Part shown: positions 23,761 to 34,026 of the stretch, piece after piece | Layout of the letters: each line of letters opens with the position of its first letter | How positions within the stretch are numbered: the stretch's first letter is position 1 | Origin: Platycarya strobilacea | Taxonomy: Eukaryota; Streptophyta; Magnoliopsida; Fagales; Juglandaceae | DNA length: 64,000 nt | Direction: 5' to 3' | Assembly (NCBI GenBank): GCA_036898215.1 | Contig: CM072548.1 | Location: forward strand, 14,457,730 to 14,521,729 | Position numbers and translations under genes: made by a program | The notes under the pieces: generated by a model | Database searches by the model: none | Seen by the model: only the letters and a program-made list of their open reading frames with translations | Told to the model about the DNA's origin: nothing

Positions 23761-24525
23761 TTCTCAATTTAAATAATGAACACAGAAATGAGATCAACGC
23801 CAAGATTGAGCCAAAAATCACCAAAGTGTGATATCAATGTTTTCTTTGCATTCAACATTTGGTTGCTTGATTTGGGAAATTTTGTGATTTACCATATGAA
23901 AACAAGTTCGGTCAAAGAGGATCTAGACTCAAGAGTTTAATTGTTAAACTATGAATTTTTTTAATGAAGTGATTTTTGTGACTTCGTTTGTAATTGACAT
24001 ACAAATTTATAACTTTTTTATTGTTGATAATATTGGGATGGTGGGCTTGTATTCACGAGACTTTGTTTATATTTAACTTCATAATTAATTATCTTGTTGT
24101 ATTTCTATACAAATAAATTCTTTTTTATTTTCAACGATGGAAAGCAAAAAATTACATTTGAACATAAAAATTGGGGCCATTCAAATACTCGCTAGAAAAC
24201 CCATTCGAATGTTTATTATTTATCTAAATTTTAATAATATAAATTGAAAATGTGAAAATAATAGTACAACTAGAATTATCTATCTGCATAAAGCTTTGGG
24301 GATCAAATTATTATTTTTTCTTTTAATTTGTTCAAATGGAATTATCGGTGTTCAAACAATTATTAGAGACGAAGAAAATTCACCCCGAAAAATTCATTTC
24401 GAACGGGTTAGACAAATTTTGTCCTAAAGTCTTTTTTTAGACGGGCCTTTTAGGATGAAGTGGTGATGAAATTATAAGTTTTTAAGACGAAAAGGTTCGT
24501 CCCTAAAAACCAATTTTATTACAGT
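23761..24525. other. AT-rich spacer; possible transposon end at 24380-24525
   Basis: No gene. The right edge (minus-strand CACTGTAATAAAATTGG from 24525) resembles a CACTA-like terminus, followed by GGGACGAACC and TCGTC words, but no partner end was found. The 23761-23900 part may be a decayed Copia LTR upstream of the antisense gag remnant. Confidence 0.35.
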
Positions 24526-25138
24526 GATGTCAAATCTACTTTACAAAAAAAAAAAAAAAAACGATTTAGTGGATCACATTAAATTAGCTCGGTATATGAA
24601 CTTTCGTGTATAAGATTTGTATGTATATCACGCATTTCTATTCTTTTTATTATAGTTTATATGAGCAATCTTAATTTTCATTAGCCAAAAGTACAAGTAT
24701 ATTTGAAGAGCAGGAATAGGTTGATCTCAAAGTGGGATAAGGTAACAGAATCTTATGCCATGTTCCGTATGTCTCACATAATTCCATCGAACGAAAAAAA
24801 TCGGATATTTCAAAAGAAAAAAGAAAAATCAGCTATTATACAGTACTTCATGCCTCATTGCATGCATGCTGTACTTCTACAGTTTTACTTCAAATTTAAA
24901 AATATATATTTCAATAAAAACTGGGGAAAATATACCTGGTATAAAATCAGTTAACTCTCAAAACCTTGAAAAAGCTTCCTTTTGCAAAAGAAAAGTGGGT
25001 ATTATCATCCAACTTGCTCCAATGTTGGCATGCATCCCGCAAACATTGCAGTGGCAACAACAAGGGGGAAAGTTTTGCAATTTAGATTCATATCTCCATA
25101 CCAACTTCACCTGATCTTTCACATGAATTGACCAATAG
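24526..25138. other. 3' flank of PPR gene, no gene seen
   Basis: Includes an A run at 24546-24560. Minus-strand 3' untranslated sequence and polyadenylation signals of the PPR gene probably lie at about 24900-25138, but no single site can be fixed. Confidence 0.4.
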
Positions 25139-26989
25139 TTACCAATAATCCCGACAAGAACAAGAACCATTTCTGAAATGGTGAAACCGACTACGGTCCC
25201 TCACAACAATCTCTCGCTTGAAAACCTTGGATATGAGTTTGATAGCTAAATGGCAATCTGCACAAGCTCTCAAATTCTTTACGACTCTAATTGGGGTCCC
25301 CGGTGCTGTATTGATGAGCATAAAAGCTATTGCAATTTTCTCACTATGATATGACAAAGCATTTTCCTTTTCCTCCTCCTCTATGTCTGCAAGCACATTT
25401 CCTGTGTGAGGCACATAACCTTCCAATTTCAACAACTTTGTGATCTCAGCTAGCATTGCGTATATATCCTCACTTTGTGGTTGCGATCTATCACCCATCG
25501 TAAATTCATAAACCTTATTTCCTAACTCAACAAGGCTATATCCAGGAGTTTTCCTCACCCCTTCTGTAAGCATTGTCCTCCTCAATTTTTGTGCATCTGA
25601 CCAATGACGCTCTGCTGCATAAAGATTTGAGAGGAGTACATAATCCCCACTGTGCCTAGGCTCTAATTCAAGGAGCTGGTCTCTTGCAACCTCCCCAAGA
25701 GCCAAATGTCCATGAATCGTGCATGCTCCCAACAAGGTCCTCCAAATAACGGCATTGGGCTGTAATGGCATGTTTTGAATGTATTCATATGCTTCTTTCA
25801 CCTTGCCTGACCTACCCAACAAATCAACCATGCAGCCGTAGTGTTCTATCCTAGGCACAAGGCCATATTCCTTTTTCATCCTCTCAAAATAATTAAACCC
25901 CTCATCCACCATTCCACAATGACTACAAGCATAAAGGACCCCAACAAATGTTACTGCAGTTGGCACAAACCCCTCTCTTTCCAAATCCTTGAAAAGCTCA
26001 AGTGCTTCCTTACCAAACCCATTAACAGCCAACCCAACTATCAAAGAAGTCCAAGAAACCACATTCCTTTCCTTCATCTCATCAAATATTTTTTGCGCAT
26101 CTCTTATACTCCCACACTTTGCATAGAGGTCCAAGAGGGAATTATTAGCATGCAAGTTGGAACTCAAACCAACTTTAAACATATACACGTGGGCCCTCCT
26201 CCCCAATGCCAAAGCTCCAAGCTCAGCACAAGCAGACAATAAACTTACCATAGTGAATCCATCTGGCTGAACACCCTCCAAACCCATTTCCCTGAAAAGG
26301 GTCAGAGCCTCATTGGGCATCCCATTAAGAGCATACCCATTAATGACAGAATTCCAAGCCACAAGATCTTTTTCAGGCGTTAACTCAAACATCCTGTTTG
26401 CACACTCGGCATGCCCACAAGCAGCATACATATGAACCAATGAGTTCTGAACAAAAACCAATGACTCAAACCCATTTTTTATAGCAATGGAATGTATCTT
26501 TTCTCCCTCTCTAACAGCAGTCAACTTAGCTACAGCCTTCAGAAGAAAAGGGTATGTGTGTGTGTCAGGTTCTATAGAGGACATATGCATTTGATAGTAC
26601 AGCTCAACGGCTGGCCATGGATTCGCACTCTCAGCATAGCCTTTAATCATGGTATTCCGTGTGAAATTGTTGGGACCCTGGAGTTTCGAAAATATATGCT
26701 GGGCATAAGACATGGGAGATGAGAGGGACACAATGGTGCAGATGAGGTGCTTGCCCATGTCTGGGTTGGATAGTGGGACGCCATGTCTGATCGAGAAGGC
26801 ATGGATTTGCTTGAGTCTGAATATGGAGGAGGCACATAATTGCAAGAGATTAATGCATTTCTTGAGAAGGTGTGGCACAGAATTTTCTGGGCAAGTTGCT
26901 CTTGGCTTTGAGAAGTTGTTGCTTGGGTTGTGAGGTAAGGTTGGTTCTAAAGAATGCAAGCGGACCAATGCAGCATGCCTCGAGTGCAT
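25139..26989 (-). CDS. DYW-class pentatricopeptide repeat protein (organelle RNA editing factor type)
   Basis: Intronless 616-residue protein. A longer frame starts only at a TTG (27025), so the first ATG (26989) is chosen. After a short N-terminal region come PLS-type repeats with the usual motifs: GYAESANPWPAVELYYQM, NSLVHMYAACGHAECANRMF, AWNSVINGYALNGMPNEAL, NSLLDLYAKCGSIRDA, SWTSLIVGLAVNGFGKEAL. E/E+ motifs follow (IWRTLLGACTIHG, SGDYVLLSNLYAAERHW, KTPGYSLVE), then a DYW cytidine-deaminase-like domain with HSEK, the CADCH zinc motif and a C-terminal CSCRDYW. Such proteins enter mitochondria or plastids and direct C-to-U RNA editing; the editing site cannot be deduced here. Overall order and wording resemble Arabidopsis At4g21065 (family-level recollection, not searched). 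The N terminus has Arg and Ser but few acidic residues, which fits an organelle transit peptide. No internal stop: likely functional, and the only intact conventional host gene in the window. Confidence 0.95.
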   Translation of the reverse strand: MHSRHAALVRLHSLEPTLPHNPSNNFSKPRATCPENSVPHLLKKCINLLQLCASSIFRLKQIHAFSIRHGVPLSNPDMGKHLICTIVSLSSPMSYAQHIFSKLQGPNNFTRNTMIKGYAESANPWPAVELYYQMHMSSIEPDTHTYPFLLKAVAKLTAVREGEKIHSIAIKNGFESLVFVQNSLVHMYAACGHAECANRMFELTPEKDLVAWNSVINGYALNGMPNEALTLFREMGLEGVQPDGFTMVSLLSACAELGALALGRRAHVYMFKVGLSSNLHANNSLLDLYAKCGSIRDAQKIFDEMKERNVVSWTSLIVGLAVNGFGKEALELFKDLEREGFVPTAVTFVGVLYACSHCGMVDEGFNYFERMKKEYGLVPRIEHYGCMVDLLGRSGKVKEAYEYIQNMPLQPNAVIWRTLLGACTIHGHLALGEVARDQLLELEPRHSGDYVLLSNLYAAERHWSDAQKLRRTMLTEGVRKTPGYSLVELGNKVYEFTMGDRSQPQSEDIYAMLAEITKLLKLEGYVPHTGNVLADIEEEEKENALSYHSEKIAIAFMLINTAPGTPIRVVKNLRACADCHLAIKLISKVFKREIVVRDRSRFHHFRNGSCSCRDYW

Positions 26990-27025
26990 CAGATTATGTT
27001 TACATAAAAAATGGTAGCTTTTCAA

Positions 27026-28469
27026 GTTTCAGGTGTTCTTAGTTATTATAGACTTCGGTAAGCCATTTTACCCACTTGAAAATAATAATTGAGAAACCAG
27101 AATTTGACAATTTAGGGTTTACACAGGACCGACCGGAATTCGTGTGTTAGAACTATGACCTTTCAGCTTTTGATATTGGGCTGGAACAAACTACAACGAG
27201 CCCAATGATCTAATTGCCTAAGAAGCCCTCGGTTATGGAAAATGTCCCAAGTCAGATAAACCCAGCCCGAGGAGACACAGGGAAGACAGAAGTACTGAAG
27301 AGGAATAGAGGCAGAGAGAGGAGACACGAAGTTTATTTCGAAAGTTAGAAAAGGTAGGAATTTAAACATTTGAGGAGGTTTAAACGAATCGAATTTGTGC
27401 GAGCAGGAGATGATTAACCTTTTATTGTTTAAATTTTATTTGAATATGAATCAAACTCGATATTTTCATTGGGTCTTGTGTAGATAGTAAAATGAGATGA
27501 TATAGTTTTAAAAACATTTTGAAGTTGAATAAAATATTATTAAAATATTACTTTTCGATATTATTATTATTTTAAGATTTGAAAAAAATTACATTGTTTA
27601 TTATATTTTATATAAAAACTTGAAAAAATTATAATGATAAAATGAAATAAAATTATTTATATATCCAATGCTTTTACCCTTATATACCTATCATCTCATT
27701 ACGTAGTATTAGATGATGGGTGATGATATACTTACCATTTTTTTATCACTTCTTTATCCCTATTCATGGTTATGTGAACTGGTATTGCTTGTGTAGATGG
27801 ATAAGGAGGAAGTTAATCAATGTCTTTTGTGTTGCTTAGTTATTAGGGAAGCTTAGGATTTTTCTTTCAAATGATTATCTAGGGTTTTGTCCAAAGTTTT
27901 GAATTCAATTTTGGTGATCGTTTCGATTGATGTACTGTAACGAAATATTTCGGTACTGATCCGTTCTGGTGTGCCGTTTCGGGATTAATTATATATTATA
28001 ATAAATATTTATATATATATAAACTAATAATTAATAGAATAAATACATATACATGTAAGTGTGTATCATGTATATGTGTACATATTGGAAGAATTAAAGA
28101 TTTATAATATGAATATAAGTTGAAAAAATACAAACTTGAGTTGAAATACAAAAATAAATAAAATCCTTTGAGGGGTGGTGTGTTTTGTAGGGGAGAATAT
28201 CCTTTAAGGGGGCTAAACATTCTTACTCGATTAAAAGCCATACTTTCTAAGTTCCCTTTTGAGAGTCGTCCTGTTTCTCTGTTTCCTTGTTTCTTGATCT
28301 TATAATTTATTTGCATCTTTCTTTTGTTGTGTATATGGGTTTTCTTTAGATACTTGTTGTGTAAGTGGGTTGTCCCTTAGCATTTTTATAGTTATAAGTT
28401 CATTATTATTTACAAATTTGAGTTTCCATTAGGGCATTGTATGGTAATGTCATATTTCTTGTTTCCACC
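27026..28469. other. Upstream flank of PPR gene and AT-rich intergenic DNA
   Basis: The PPR promoter should lie in 27026-27400 on the minus strand; no unambiguous TATA box was chosen. 27420-28320 is AT-rich and includes a block with CGGTACTGATCCGTTCTGG-like words (27925-27990) typical of dispersed plant repeats. No gene is supported. Confidence 0.45.
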
Positions 28470-29560
28470 TCTTAGATTCACCATCAAAGAGTGCCACTGG
28501 CCACTGGTAATTCTTGTATGTGGAATTGCTTGTTGGAAAGTCTACCATTGCTACCCAACTGGCACAAAGGCTAAATTTGCCAAATGTCCTACAAGTCATA
28601 CCTTCTAATCTATAGAGATATGACGACTTTTCCTACAAGTCATACATTCATATTCTTTGGGTTGTATAGTAATGCATTTTTGCATTTGTGTTTTTATTTG
28701 TTATAGACCAATATGGTACATGAATTGGTTCAAACAGCCACAGAGTATGTCCTGACTTTTTTCCCTTTTCTTTGATCTTATCGCATGCATTTAACTTTTT
28801 TGATAGTTGAGGTTTATTGATCGGAACAATTTGGAACTCTAAACATAGAAGAAAGAGTATCAATGAGGACATTTCTCTATTTTTTATTTTTCTCCTTTCC
28901 TGATTTAGTGCACCATTGGCGTCTACTCATGTATGGGCTCAAGACTTCATCTTCTATGAGGAGTTAATCACTGATTATGTAGAGAGTGAAGAATTGTTCA
29001 TAAAGGGAGTAATTCAATTTTTTTAAGATGCTGACGATTCTATGGATAAGTGAATTAATTTTTAAGATTTTCCTTTTAATTTTTGAATTTTCATTCGACA
29101 ATCTGGTTTTTAATGATTTGTACATTCTTATTCATATGCGATTATATGATGGTACTAGTGAGAATATTTGTTATTAGAGTAATGCTAGAGTGCATCTAAT
29201 ACTCATCACATTCAATCACATGAACAATACGTGTTGTACTGTTCATGTGAGTGAGTGTGATAAGTGTTGGATGCACTCTATATTTTTTCTTGTTATTAAT
29301 CTGTATAGCATTTGCTTACTAGGTTTGACTGGTGATTTGAAGAAGGCTATGAAAGATGGGAAACCAATTATAGATGAGGTATGTTTACTGTTAGGATTAT
29401 ATGCATAGTAAAGCATTCAAGAAAAACATCTGTTGTTTTCCATTTAGATCCTAGCATTTATTTGATGGACGAGGAAAATAAAACACCAGCTAAGATGTTG
29501 GGAAAATCTAAAGAGGCTAATTATGCATCTGTGACATGTGATGATAACATTGGCTGATAA
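28470..29560 (+). pseudogene. Fragment of a P-loop kinase gene (2-phosphoglycerate-kinase-like), exons with frameshift
   Basis: Exon-like pieces with splice-type borders follow one another on the plus strand. 28500-28592 encodes ...LVILVCGIAC then, after a 2-base loss, GKSTIATQLAQRLNLPNVL, which is a Walker A region. 28707-28745 (after TTATAG, before GTATGT) encodes NMVHELVQTAT. 28908-29010 (after GATTTAG) encodes APLASTHVWAQDF and EELITDYVE. 29325-29380 (after TTACTAG) encodes LTGDLKKAMKDGKPII. 29452-29560 (after CATTTAG) encodes DPSIYLMDEENKTPAK and ends at a TGA. The order matches plant P-loop proteins annotated 2-phosphoglycerate kinase-related. The frameshift inside Walker A and the missing C-terminal exons make it a pseudogene or gene fragment. 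Family assignment is from memory of conserved blocks. Confidence 0.65.
29187..29279. repeat. Short fold-back element (MITE-like), 93 bp
   Basis: The left arm AGAGTGCATCTAATACTCAT and the right arm ending ATGCACTCT are inverted copies. The pairing continues to CACATGAACA / TGTTCATGTG with about five mismatches over 40 bp and a short loop. It lies in an intron-like part of the kinase pseudogene. No clear target duplication. Confidence 0.8.
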
Positions 29561-31274
29561 TTTCTGTTAGATTTTCATGAAAACAAATGATTAAGATTTT
29601 TACCAGTGAATTGTAGTGTTGTTTGGGAAATCACATGCATACTTGTGATGAAGGTTAGACGTATTTAAGCTGCTTCTTTTTTTTTTTTTTTGTCTTTTAC
29701 GCATGTTGTTGAAGAGAAATGAATTATATATGTTAGTATGAATGGCAATTTCTTCATGCATATTGGTTTTCCCAACAAGTAGGGCACTTCATAAGCTTAA
29801 ACTCTTCTTGGATTCAGATTAAACGATCAGAGACTTGTAAATCAACAATAGAGCAAGTGAAAATCATTAACTGTTTGATACTAACAAGTAGAAACAAATA
29901 ATTTGATTGCCACCTTTGTAGATTTGTGTTTTCAGCAAAAGAAAATTGGTATATGGCAATGACCTCCTTTAATTGCATTATTATTTTTTCAAGTTCAGCT
30001 TCAAGGCGTTGAGTTTTGCTAGTAAGGATTTTCCATCTAGTAAGTATATTCATTCAATTACTATTTAGTATTTGTTGAAGTATTTAAAAGAAAACTAATT
30101 ACATTTGCATCTTTCATTTAGTTCCTAATGTGTGTTTTAGATTTATTTTAAATTTTTTTATTTTGGGTGTACTTGTAATACCTGACAAAATAATATCTAG
30201 CTTCATTTTTCTTACGCAGTGGGTGGTAACCAACCTAAGACTAACAAACTCTCCTAGTCCATTGTTATCAACTTCCTCGTGGGTGTTTCACCACAAGGGA
30301 ATAGCTCAATGTATCAGTCTATGAAGAAACAATTTTATGGTATCAATTTCTTGTTACCTTCTTAATATCATGGACCACATGAACTTTGAAGTTGGACCTT
30401 AGATACAAACATTAATTGTTGCTACTTTCCATATGTAGTACTCCTTGTTTAATTTATTCAATTAATATGTGTCAATTACATGCTATGATGCTGGCCTTAT
30501 CTGTTGAGAGGAATGGAAGGGTTATTGAATTGGCAAGTTTTTAATAATAGATCACGGTGTACGTGTCCTGAATATAATGTCAATATACAATATACATATA
30601 GAGATACTACAATATAATTTAACATTTTTTTGTTAAGTCTTTTTTAAACTGATTTAGCCAACATGGGGTGATTGAATTTTACTACAATATATAAACAATA
30701 AATTGCTTGTTTATTGTTATAGGTGTCTATGGGTAAGTGCATGTGCTCTTATTTACCTTTTTTTTACACCTCTACTAAATTTCTGCTTCTCTTTGGTTTG
30801 TTTGGCGCATGCAACTTGGAGTATGCATGTGGTCATTGTCTCTAGCTCATTGACTTACAAGTCCTCTTAACATAAAGTTGTGTTTTTGGATTCAACTTTT
30901 GTGGAGACTAAGATTTTCTAATTTCTTGTTGGATTCCAACATTCTTCTCTACTACTTGGATTTTTGTTTAATTGAGTAGCTACATTTGGCAAATTGTAAT
31001 ATGAGTGTTTGGACTTATTGTTTCTTGTTTATTTGGAAGTCTTGATAAATGGAGGCTAAATGTATAGGCAAAGCTCATGAATTACATGAGGATTCTCAAT
31101 ATGCTGCTAGCAATGGAAATAATGTACTGTAATAAATTATTAGTGAAACTGTATTTTTTTTTTTTTTTGGTATTATTTGCGGGAACTTAAACTCGCCGTA
31201 AACAGTTATTCAGGATGACAAAATTACCCTGACCCTTTTCGAGCTCGTTAGGGTTTATTGGCCCCTAATTTCGT
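29561..31274. other. AT-rich intergenic DNA, no gene recognised
   Basis: T-runs at 29682-29694 and 31150-31168. A 79-codon minus-strand frame (29814-30053) has a Leu/Glu/Lys stretch but no homology that can be named. The LINE 5' untranslated region probably begins near 31170. Confidence 0.4.
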
Positions 31275-32027
31275 ATGGCTGCCGTTAGTGCTCTCCCAAG
31301 GTTGTCGGTGATGGTTGGTCGACAATGCTCCTTTGCTAACATGGTGACGAACTCGTCAAAGCCACTACCTGAGGTTGAAGTTCCATTGCGTCCGACGAAA
31401 TTAATAGATGGAGAGATTTGTGTCCTGTTTTCCAAGGAAGAGGTAGAGAAATCTGCAACCCCCTTTCGATTTTCAATGGTCTTGAAATTCCTATGGCAAT
31501 GTTCTTCCCTTGATGTGATTCGAGGGTTCATCCATAGTAGATGGGCTCTGAGTGCGTTATCAGTTGTTTCTGCGATGAGGAAGCCACGGAATGTCTTCAT
31601 CCAACTTTCAAATGAGGCTGATTTCATGAAGGCTTTATCCAGGGAGGTCACTGATATCGATTGGGCGCCTTGTCGTGGTTTTCACTAGCATTCGAGGTTT
31701 GATAAGGATTTAGAGCCATCTTTGATACCGATATGGATATTCCTCCCAGGGTTACCACTGAATTACTATTATGAATCATTCTTGACAAACATTACTACTC
31801 CTTTGGGTCATTTATTGCACCGTGATAATGCCACGAAGTGTGCGACGAAGACTGATGGGGCTAGGGTGTGCTTGGAGTTAGATGTGACCAGGGATTCGGT
31901 TAGGGGAATTTGGATTGGAATTCCACACCAAAATCTATATCTAGAAGTGGAATACGAGACTCTCTCAATGTATTACTCTAGATGTTGTACTCAGGGGCAC
32001 AATTTGAAGAAGTGTAAATGGAAGGGT
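31275..32027 (+). pseudogene. L1-type LINE ORF1, 5' part (DUF4283 plus CCHC)
   Basis: From ATG 31275 the frame encodes a nucleic-acid-binding ORF1 of plant L1 elements. A DUF4283-like core (LPRLSVMVGRQ..SFANMV, DGEICVLFSKEEVE, ALSALSVVSAMRKPRNVFIQLSN) is interrupted by TAG at 31686. It continues in the same frame with PIWIFLPGLPLNYYYES, DGARVCLELD, and a C-terminal knuckle YSRCCTQGHNLKKCKW. The element is cut at 32027 by the hAT insertion and resumes at 41794 in frame. Confidence 0.85.
32020..32027. repeat. hAT target duplication, left copy (GGAAGGGT)
   Basis: Seven of eight bases match GGAAGGGA at 41786-41793. Confidence 0.8.
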
Positions 32028-32446
32028 TAGGGTTGAGCACCAACTTAGTCGAAGTCGGAAATGGGGTCCTCCAACTCCAACTCCAACTCCGACTCCGACT
32101 TCTATATACTCTGATCTGACTTCGACTCCGACTCCGACTTCTAAATAAACTAAATAAAAATAGACAATTAAAATTATAAATACAATATAATTAATTCAAA
32201 ATCAACTTCAAATACTAAAACTAATATTATTTTATCATAAAATAAAATAAGAAATTTTACTAAATATTTGTAAATAAATAAAATTATATAAGTAGATAGA
32301 ATTTTTTAATAGTTTTAAATAATTATAAGTTTTTTAAATAAAATGATTTCCTTAAACTATATAATTCATGGGAAAATATCAATATTATTGTAGTGTATTT
32401 ATTATATTATAAGCTAATATTATAATATTCTAATACATGCCTATTT

Positions 32447-32451
32447 AATTT
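32447..32451. repeat. Copia target duplication AATTT, left copy
   Basis: Same five bases follow the 3' LTR at 40654-40658. Confidence 0.92.
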
Positions 32452-33778
32452 TGTTGAACTCAAAGTTTCAAATTTCATGTAAATCTACACATGGATTTTG
32501 ATGATAACAAATAAACTCAAAGAATAAAGGAGTCTCAAGTTCAAGTTATTTACACAATAGAATCAAGCACATTAAGGAAGAAAGTATGAGCAAGAAGGGA
32601 ACAAGTTCACATTAAAATCATAAAGTAATTTTGTAAATCTCTTAAAAATTCGAAATTAGGATTAAGGCTCAAAATTAATATTTTATTATAAATCATTAAA
32701 ATACATTTTCCACATGTGCATGAATATTTTGAAAATTAAATTTGAAAATTTTGAAAGATGATTGATTATCATCTTTCACATGTGCATGACATGATTAAAA
32801 GTTTGAATTTTGAAAATATTAAGATGCTTGATTGTCATCTTTCACATGTGCATGTTTTATTTGAATATTTTCAAAAGTGATGGATGTTTTTCTTGACTTA
32901 TGCAAAAGGTAGATATCTTTGTTTGAAAATTTTGAAAAGTAAAGTGTGCTCCTTTTGTCATATACAAAAAGTAAAAGATTAGATTTGAAATTTTTGAAAA
33001 GTAAAGTGCGCTCCTTTTGTCACATGTAAAAAGTAAAAAGATTTGATTTGAAATTTTTGAAAAGTGAATGATGATATCTTTGACATGTGAATCTTTTTAA
33101 ATTTGAATATGAAGTCTCATATGCCTATAAATAGATCATTTGAGAGCTTCACATTCACAACACCAAGAGCATACAACATTCATTCAAAAAGTTTTCATTC
33201 TCTCTTCTCTAAGCATTGAGCCTTAACCCTTGTTCATTTTGAGAGATATAGTTTGAGCTGTATTGTTTCTATCTCACTCATTGAGGAGTGTATTTTGATA
33301 GTCTACCCACTATCAACTCTTGTATTTGTAAGAGGGTGCATATAATCCTTGTGTGTGTAGAAGGTGTTCTACATGGGGAATAGTTAAATCACCAAGTGTG
33401 ACGTGATCGGAAGTGTAGAAGGTGTTCTACACGGGGAATAGTTAAATCACCAAGTGTGAGGTGATTGGAAGTGTAGAGGGTGTTCTACACGGATTCTTTG
33501 GAGCGGTGCTGCTCAAAGGTGTAATAGATTTCTATCTCCACCTAAAGAAGATTGAATAGTGCATTTGGGGATCCTCAAGGGGTAGCTTAAGGCGAGGACG
33601 TAGGCAGTGGGGCTGAACCTCGTTAACATACTGAGTTTGCTTCTCTCTTACCTTTACTCTTTATATTTATTACTGTTTCATATTTTGTTTATATTTTATA
33701 TTGTATACTTGATTTATTATTGTTAATTTTTTTACAACTCAATTCACCCCCCCTCTTGTGTTAGTCATCTGGGCAACA
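32452..33778 (+). mobile_element. 5' LTR of Copia element (1327 bp)
   Basis: TGTTGAACTC to CTGGGCAACA. Strong TATA box CTATAAATAG at 33124-33133, ahead of the likely transcript start. Contains two copies of a repeat of about 63 bp (32742-32865) and two adjacent 60 bp repeats with GTGTAGAAGGTGTTCTACA (about 33355-33490), a perfect hairpin word. Confidence 0.95.
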
Positions 33779-33780
33779 AT

Positions 33781-33795
33781 TGGTATCAGAGCTAG
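33781..33795 (+). other. Primer binding site of Copia element (initiator-Met type)
   Basis: TGGTATCAGAGCTAG begins three bases after the LTR. The same motif recurs at 33970, an internal echo. Confidence 0.88.
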
Positions 33796-34026
33796 TTGAC
33801 CTATACTGTTCATACAGGCAGATCACTCATGAAAACTCTCGCTTGTGACTGTGTCACCAAAGCAAGACTCTCCGACCATGGGTGACGGTGCACCGGTAGA
33901 GACGGTGGCCGGCTAGTCTGGTAGGTACAATTGTTAGGTGACATAGGTGCGGCCTATGATCAGTAACAATTGGTATCAGAGCTAGAGCTCCATTATAAGA
34001 TTAACTATCTTTTGAGTTAAGATCTT

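Noticed and set aside
19558..24525. One CACTA element from 19558 to 24525
   Set aside because: The two ends (CACTACAACAAAG and CACTGTAATAAAA) are poorly matched and flanking trinucleotides differ, so they are not a demonstrated pair.
26989..27025. Twelve-residue N-terminal extension of the PPR protein
   Set aside because: The extended frame starts at TTG; the first ATG at 26989 is the sensible plant start.
29325..29408. Single small gene at 29190-29408
   Set aside because: The conserved stretch is only the 3' end of that frame and belongs to an exon of the kinase-like pseudogene.
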